A stretch of 7,514 nt of DNA, from NCBI GenBank assembly GCA_022451835.1, contig JAKUNX010000087.1:1-7514 (forward strand). Direction: 5' to 3'. Shown in pieces: positions 5,302 to 7,514 of this stretch. Origin of the DNA: Candidatus Poseidoniaceae archaeon (lineage in GTDB: Archaea; Thermoplasmatota; Poseidoniia; Poseidoniales; Poseidoniaceae). The notes below the pieces were generated by a model. It had not been told where the DNA came from, searched no databases, and saw only the letters and a list, made by a program, of their open reading frames with translations. Positions within the stretch are counted from its first letter, which is position 1. The number at the start of each line of letters is the position of its first letter. A program made the translations under genes and the position numbers.

Positions 5302-5822
5302 GCGAACTTAATCCTATGATGGAACCACGCATTTCTAAGGTATGTGTCAACATTGGTGTTGGTGAAGGTGGAGATCGATTAGTTAATGCTGAAAATGTAC
5401 TCGAAATGGTTACAGGAGTAAAACCTCAAAGAACTCTTGGTAGAATTCAGAATCGTGATTTGAAGGTAAGAGTAGGTGCTCCTATCGGAGGCAAAGCAAC
5501 AATTAGGAATTCTGACAAAATCAAGCAATTCTTAACTGATGCATTTTCTTGCAGAGAGAATTTAATCCCTTCATGGAACTTTGACAGAGAAGGAAACCTT
5601 TCCTTTGGTGTTAGAGATTACACTGATTTCCCAGGACAAAAGTATGACCCAGACATAGGAATCTATGGAATGGATATTACAGTTGTCCTCGAGCGTCCTG
5701 GTCACAGAATCAGCCGCAGAAGAAGAGCCAAGAGTAAGGTTCCAGCAAGCCACAAGGTTACAGCTGACGAATCTAGATCTTGGTTTGCAAATAATTTCAA
5801 TATTGAAATTTTGGAGGAGTAA
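5298..5822 (+). CDS. rpl5: Large-subunit ribosomal protein uL5
   Basis: This 174-residue protein organises the central protuberance, binding 5S rRNA and contacting P-site tRNA. Motifs are MMEPRISKVCVNIGVGEGGD (7-26), the TGVKPQRTLGR (39-49) segment, VRVGAPIGGKATIR (58-71), the NLSFGVRDYTDFPGQKYDPD (100-119) stretch, IYGMDITVVLERPGHR (122-137), and the arginine-rich archaeal loop SRRRRAKSKVP (139-149) followed by SHKVTADES. Length agrees with archaeal family members. The ATG at 5298 overlaps the eS4 stop by four bases, with GAGGTGG at 5287-5293 upstream inside eS4. It ends with TAA, one of only two non-TGA stops in the window. Confidence 0.98.
   Translation: MSELNPMMEPRISKVCVNIGVGEGGDRLVNAENVLEMVTGVKPQRTLGRIQNRDLKVRVGAPIGGKATIRNSDKIKQFLTDAFSCRENLIPSWNFDREGNLSFGVRDYTDFPGQKYDPDIGIYGMDITVVLERPGHRISRRRRAKSKVPASHKVTADESRSWFANNFNIEILEE
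5813..5819 (+). promoter_or_regulatory. SD for uS14 inside uL5
   Basis: GGAGGAG overlaps the Leu-Glu-Glu end of uL5 and is 5 bases before the uS14 ATG at 5825, supporting this short gene. Confidence 0.88.
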
Positions 5823-5824
5823 AA

Positions 5825-5977
5825 ATGGCAAGAGATCACGGAGAGAGAATTGGACGAACAATCGGCTGCAGAAGATGCGGACGTCGTCGAGGATTGATCA
5901 GAAGACATGGTCTAAGGCTATGCCGCCAATGTTTCAGAGAAGTAGGACCGGAAATAGGTTTCAAGAAGATGAGTTGA
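5825..5977 (+). CDS. rps14: Small-subunit ribosomal protein uS14, zinc-binding archaeal type
   Basis: This short gene encodes 50 residues. It is recognised by the four zinc-ligand cysteines in two CxxC pairs, C15/C18 and C33/C36 (IGCRRCGRRRGLIRRHG and LCRQCFRE), and by the ending GFKKMS, which resembles the usual archaeal GFKKY. uS14 binds 16S rRNA in the 30S head near uS3 and uS10. GGAGGAG at 5813-5819, inside the last codons of uL5, is 5 bases before the ATG at 5825; the gap from uL5 is 2 bases. The protein is very basic, as expected, and has the normal archaeal length (about 50-57). All four metal ligands are intact. Confidence 0.97.
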   Translation: MARDHGERIGRTIGCRRCGRRRGLIRRHGLRLCRQCFREVGPEIGFKKMS

Positions 5978-5989
5978 GGAGGAATAAGA

Positions 5990-6379
5990 ATGCAATTTGA
6001 CCCGTTAAATGATGCACTGATAAAGATGTACAACGCAGAGCAAGCAGGTAAGTTCAATGTTGAACTTTATCCAGCTTCAAAACTGCTAGGTAATGTTCTT
6101 GAAATTATGCAAAAATCAGGCTATGTAGGAAATATCGAAAGAACAGAGGATGGCCGTGGTGGCAGTTACACTGTAGAATTGCGTGGAGCAATCAACAGAT
6201 GTGGTACTGTGAAACCACGTCATAGTGTTAGAAGACAAGAGTATGAGCAGTGGGAAACAAGATACCTTCCAGCTCAAGATTTCGGTCTACTCATTCTAAC
6301 TACCAACTCTGGTGTTATGCATCATTATGATGCAAAGGATGCAAGAATAGGTGGCAAATTGCTGGCCTATGTATATTGA
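5990..6379 (+). CDS. rps8: Small-subunit ribosomal protein uS8
   Basis: This 129-residue protein is uS8, a primary binder of the central domain of 16S rRNA. Features are the start DPLNDALIKMYNAEQAGK (4-21), YPASKLLGNVLEIMQKSGYV (27-46), the DGRGGSYTVELRGAINRCG stretch (54-72), VKPRHSVRRQEYEQWETRYL (74-93), PAQDFGLLILTTNSGVMHH (94-112), and the characteristic end ARIGGKLLAYVY. Length equals the archaeal norm of about 130. The ATG at 5990 is preceded by GAGGAGG (5976-5982), which overlaps the uS14 TGA stop. Its own TGA is embedded in the SD of uL6. Confidence 0.98.
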   Translation: MQFDPLNDALIKMYNAEQAGKFNVELYPASKLLGNVLEIMQKSGYVGNIERTEDGRGGSYTVELRGAINRCGTVKPRHSVRRQEYEQWETRYLPAQDFGLLILTTNSGVMHHYDAKDARIGGKLLAYVY

Positions 6380-6385
6380 GGTGAT
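6377..6385 (+). promoter_or_regulatory. Stop-embedded SD that decides the uL6 start
   Basis: TGAGGTGAT begins with the uS8 stop codon and lies just before the uL6 ATG at 6390, excluding the in-frame ATG at 6351 inside uS8. Confidence 0.9.
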
Positions 6386-6389
6386 TAAA

Positions 6390-6932
6390 ATGGTAAAAAT
6401 CGACAGAATCGAACATATCGTAACCATCCCTGAAGGCGTAACAGCCGATTGCAGTGAAGATGGCGGCGTGACTATTACTGGTCCGAAAGGATCTTTGAGC
6501 AGAGAATTTACTAGTACTTCTGTAGTTTTGTTACAAGAAGGTGGAGCTATAATAGTTAGATCAGATTTGCCTAGAAGAAAAATGAAGGCACTTGCAGGTA
6601 CTTGGAACGCTCACCTAAACAATATGGTAAAAGGAGTGACTGAGGGATTCAAGTATAATTTGAAGGCATTTTATTCTCACTTTCCAATGACTTTGGAAGT
6701 TAAGGGCAATGAATTTGTTGTCAACAACTACTTCGGAGAAAGAGTTCCAAGAAGAGCTGATATCTTAAGTGGAGTAGAAGTCAAAATTAACAACAAAGTT
6801 GAGGTTACAGTAACTGGTATTGACAAAGAAAATGTTGGACAGACAGCTGCTAACATCGAGCGATGTGTTGTTGTAAAGAATAGAGATAGAAGAGTATTCC
6901 AAGATGGAATATATCTTCTTAGTAAGGAGTGA
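6390..6932 (+). CDS. rpl6: Large-subunit ribosomal protein uL6
   Basis: This 180-residue protein has the two-repeat alpha/beta fold of archaeal uL6, located near the sarcin-ricin loop and the factor-binding site. Motifs are IPEGVTADCSEDGGVTITGP (13-32) and KGSLSREF (33-40) in the first repeat, RRKMKALAGTWNAHLNNMVK (62-81), GVTEGFKYNLKAFYSHFP (82-99), then VVNNYFGERVPRRADIL (110-126) and VEVTVTGIDKENVGQTAANI (137-156) in the second, and RDRRVFQDGIYLL near the end. The start is the ATG at 6390, 5 bases after TGAGGTGA (6377-6384). A longer in-frame start at 6351 lies inside uS8 and is not needed. Length is normal. Confidence 0.97.
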   Translation: MVKIDRIEHIVTIPEGVTADCSEDGGVTITGPKGSLSREFTSTSVVLLQEGGAIIVRSDLPRRKMKALAGTWNAHLNNMVKGVTEGFKYNLKAFYSHFPMTLEVKGNEFVVNNYFGERVPRRADILSGVEVKINNKVEVTVTGIDKENVGQTAANIERCVVVKNRDRRVFQDGIYLLSKE

Positions 6933-6933
6933 T
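6924..6933 (+). promoter_or_regulatory. SD for the SAP-eL32 start
   Basis: AAGGAGTGAT overlaps the uL6 stop (6930-6932) and is 4 bases before the ATG at 6938. It shows that the SAP-like extension is inside the translated gene and is not an upstream artefact. Confidence 0.85.
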
Positions 6934-6937
6934 ATAG

Positions 6938-7514
6938 ATGGCAGAAGATTATGAAGGTATGACAGTTGCTGAATTGAAAGTACTACTTAGAGAACAAGGT
7001 CTTCCAGTTTCTGGCAAAAAGTCAGAACTAATCGAAAGACTCTCTACTGCTCAAGATGTAGAATCTCCTGAGCCGGAAGAAGTCGAAGTTTCAGAGGCAG
7101 AGGAAACTGTAGAAGAAACTGCAGATGAAGATGATTTTGTCGATGATTCTGATGATGACTGGGATGATGACTGGGATGACGAAGAAGACGAAGGTCACGT
7201 TGCTAAGCAAAAACCAGTTCTCTCAGAAGATATGAAGGTCGCTCTTGCTCTAAGATCTGAGCAAAAGAAAAAGACTCCAGCGTTCAAGAGAACGGAATGG
7301 TTCCGTTACAAGAGATTGTCAAGATCAGGTTGGAGAGCTCCTCACGGTATGGACAGCAAGCAAAGAAGGAATTACAAATATCGAAGTTCCCTTGTTAGAG
7401 TAGGCCATGGTAAAGTTGCAGCAGCTAGAGGACTTCCCGCCTCAGGGTTTAGAGAAGTCATGGTTCACAACACGTTAGATTTGGAGGCAATCGATGCTGC
7501 GACCCAAGCAGCAA
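6938..7514 (+). CDS. rpl32e: Ribosomal protein eL32 with N-terminal SAP-like domain and acidic linker (3' end outside window)
   Basis: 192 codons are present and the frame is open to the window edge. The eL32 core occupies residues ~93 onward: KTPAFKRTEWFRYKRLSRSG (112-131), WRAPHGMDSKQRRNYKYR (132-149), the VRVGHGK strand, RGLPASGFREVMVHN (164-178), all standard for archaeal eL32, a large-subunit protein of the rRNA periphery. The N-terminus is not part of that family. Residues about 7-37 (MTVAELKVLLREQGLPVSGK then KSELIERL) match the SAP helix-extended-helix motif (LK-x-x-L-x-x-x-G-L-x-V-x-G-x-K-x-x-L-I-x-R-L), usually DNA-binding. Residues 40-86 form a linker dense in Asp/Glu with two Trp. 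The ATG at 6938 follows AAGGAGTGAT (6924-6933) at 4 bases, so the extension is translated from a well-placed start. Confidence 0.95.
   Translation, partial: MAEDYEGMTVAELKVLLREQGLPVSGKKSELIERLSTAQDVESPEPEEVEVSEAEETVEETADEDDFVDDSDDDWDDDWDDEEDEGHVAKQKPVLSEDMKVALALRSEQKKKTPAFKRTEWFRYKRLSRSGWRAPHGMDSKQRRNYKYRSSLVRVGHGKVAAARGLPASGFREVMVHNTLDLEAIDAATQAA
6956..7048 (+). other. SAP-like domain at the N-terminus of eL32
   Basis: Residues 7-37 show two short amphipathic helices, VAELKVLLREQ and KKSELIERLS, separated by GLPVSG. This is the SAP pattern, named for SAF-A/B, Acinus and PIAS. The conserved hydrophobic, glycine and lysine positions (L13, L16, G21, L22, G26, K27, L31, L35) are all present. 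SAP motifs generally bind AT-rich or scaffold-type DNA and sometimes RNA. That this one binds nucleic acid is an inference from the family. Confidence 0.8.
7055..7195 (+). other. Acidic low-complexity linker in eL32
   Basis: Residues 40-86 are almost entirely Asp, Glu, Val, Ser and Thr, with W75 and W79 within the Asp-rich part. No fold is apparent. The segment connects the SAP-like domain with the basic eL32 core and is probably disordered. It is strongly negative, in contrast to the rest of the protein. Confidence 0.85.
7151..7174 (+). repeat. 12-bp tandem duplication inside the eL32 acidic linker
   Basis: GATGATGACTGG occurs twice head to tail (7151-7162 and 7163-7174), encoding DDDW-DDDW, and GATGAC follows as the start of a third, incomplete copy. 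The identity of the two units at the DNA level suggests recent slippage expansion rather than long-conserved sequence. The unit is a multiple of three, so the frame is kept. Confidence 0.9.

Noticed and set aside
5665..6000. Alternative-frame reading frame over the uL5 end and uS14
   Set aside because: The same DNA encodes uL5 and the short zinc-type uS14 with all four cysteines and a proper SD; this frame has no such support.
6351..6389. Upstream ATG for uL6
   Set aside because: It lies in the conserved end of uS8, lacks an SD, and adds residues not found in the uL6 family.

Overview
This window is one uninterrupted stretch of an archaeal ribosomal-protein operon, the S10-spc supercluster, all on the + strand. 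The gene order is uL23 (3' end only) - uL2 - uS19 - uL22 - uS3 - uL29 - aIF1 (SUI1) - Rnp1 (RNase P protein Rpp29) - uS17 - uL14 - uL24 - eS4 - uL5 - uS14 - uS8 - uL6 - eL32 (5' part only). The aIF1-Rnp1 pair between uL29 and uS17, and the archaeal/eukaryotic-type eS4 and eL32, identify it as archaeal. The order matches the euryarchaeal arrangement. The AT-rich composition, frequent AGA arginine codons and the form of the proteins would fit an uncultured Thermoplasmatota-type lineage such as Marine Group II/III. That placement is an inference; the sequence alone does not prove it.

Layout: genes are packed end to end. Gaps run from a 4-base overlap (uS3/uL29, eS4/uL5) to 18 bases (uL29/aIF1). 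No stretch near 300 bases is without a gene, and I see no internal promoter, terminator, RNA gene, mobile element or CRISPR array. The operon enters from the left (uL23) and leaves on the right (eL32, where eL19 would be expected next). Almost every gene has a strong Shine-Dalgarno (SD) sequence. At six junctions the upstream TGA stop is built into the SD itself (TGAGGTGA), an arrangement suited to termination-reinitiation coupling.

Function: the products are large-subunit proteins (uL23, uL2, uL22, uL29, uL14, uL24, uL5, uL6, eL32), small-subunit proteins (uS19, uS3, uS17, eS4, uS14, uS8), an initiation factor that monitors start-codon choice, and a protein subunit of RNase P, which matures tRNA 5' ends. 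The operon therefore co-produces ribosome, initiation and tRNA-processing parts.

Novelty: most of the window is ordinary and highly conserved. The parts worth a second look are modifications of conserved proteins. eL32 carries an N-terminal SAP-like (putative DNA-binding) domain joined by a very acidic, Trp-containing linker. uL24 has an in-frame Gly/basic insertion in its KOW loop. uS19 and uL22 have extra basic segments. The Rnp1/uS17 junction lacks the strong SD present at almost all the others. I did not find an undescribed multi-gene system.
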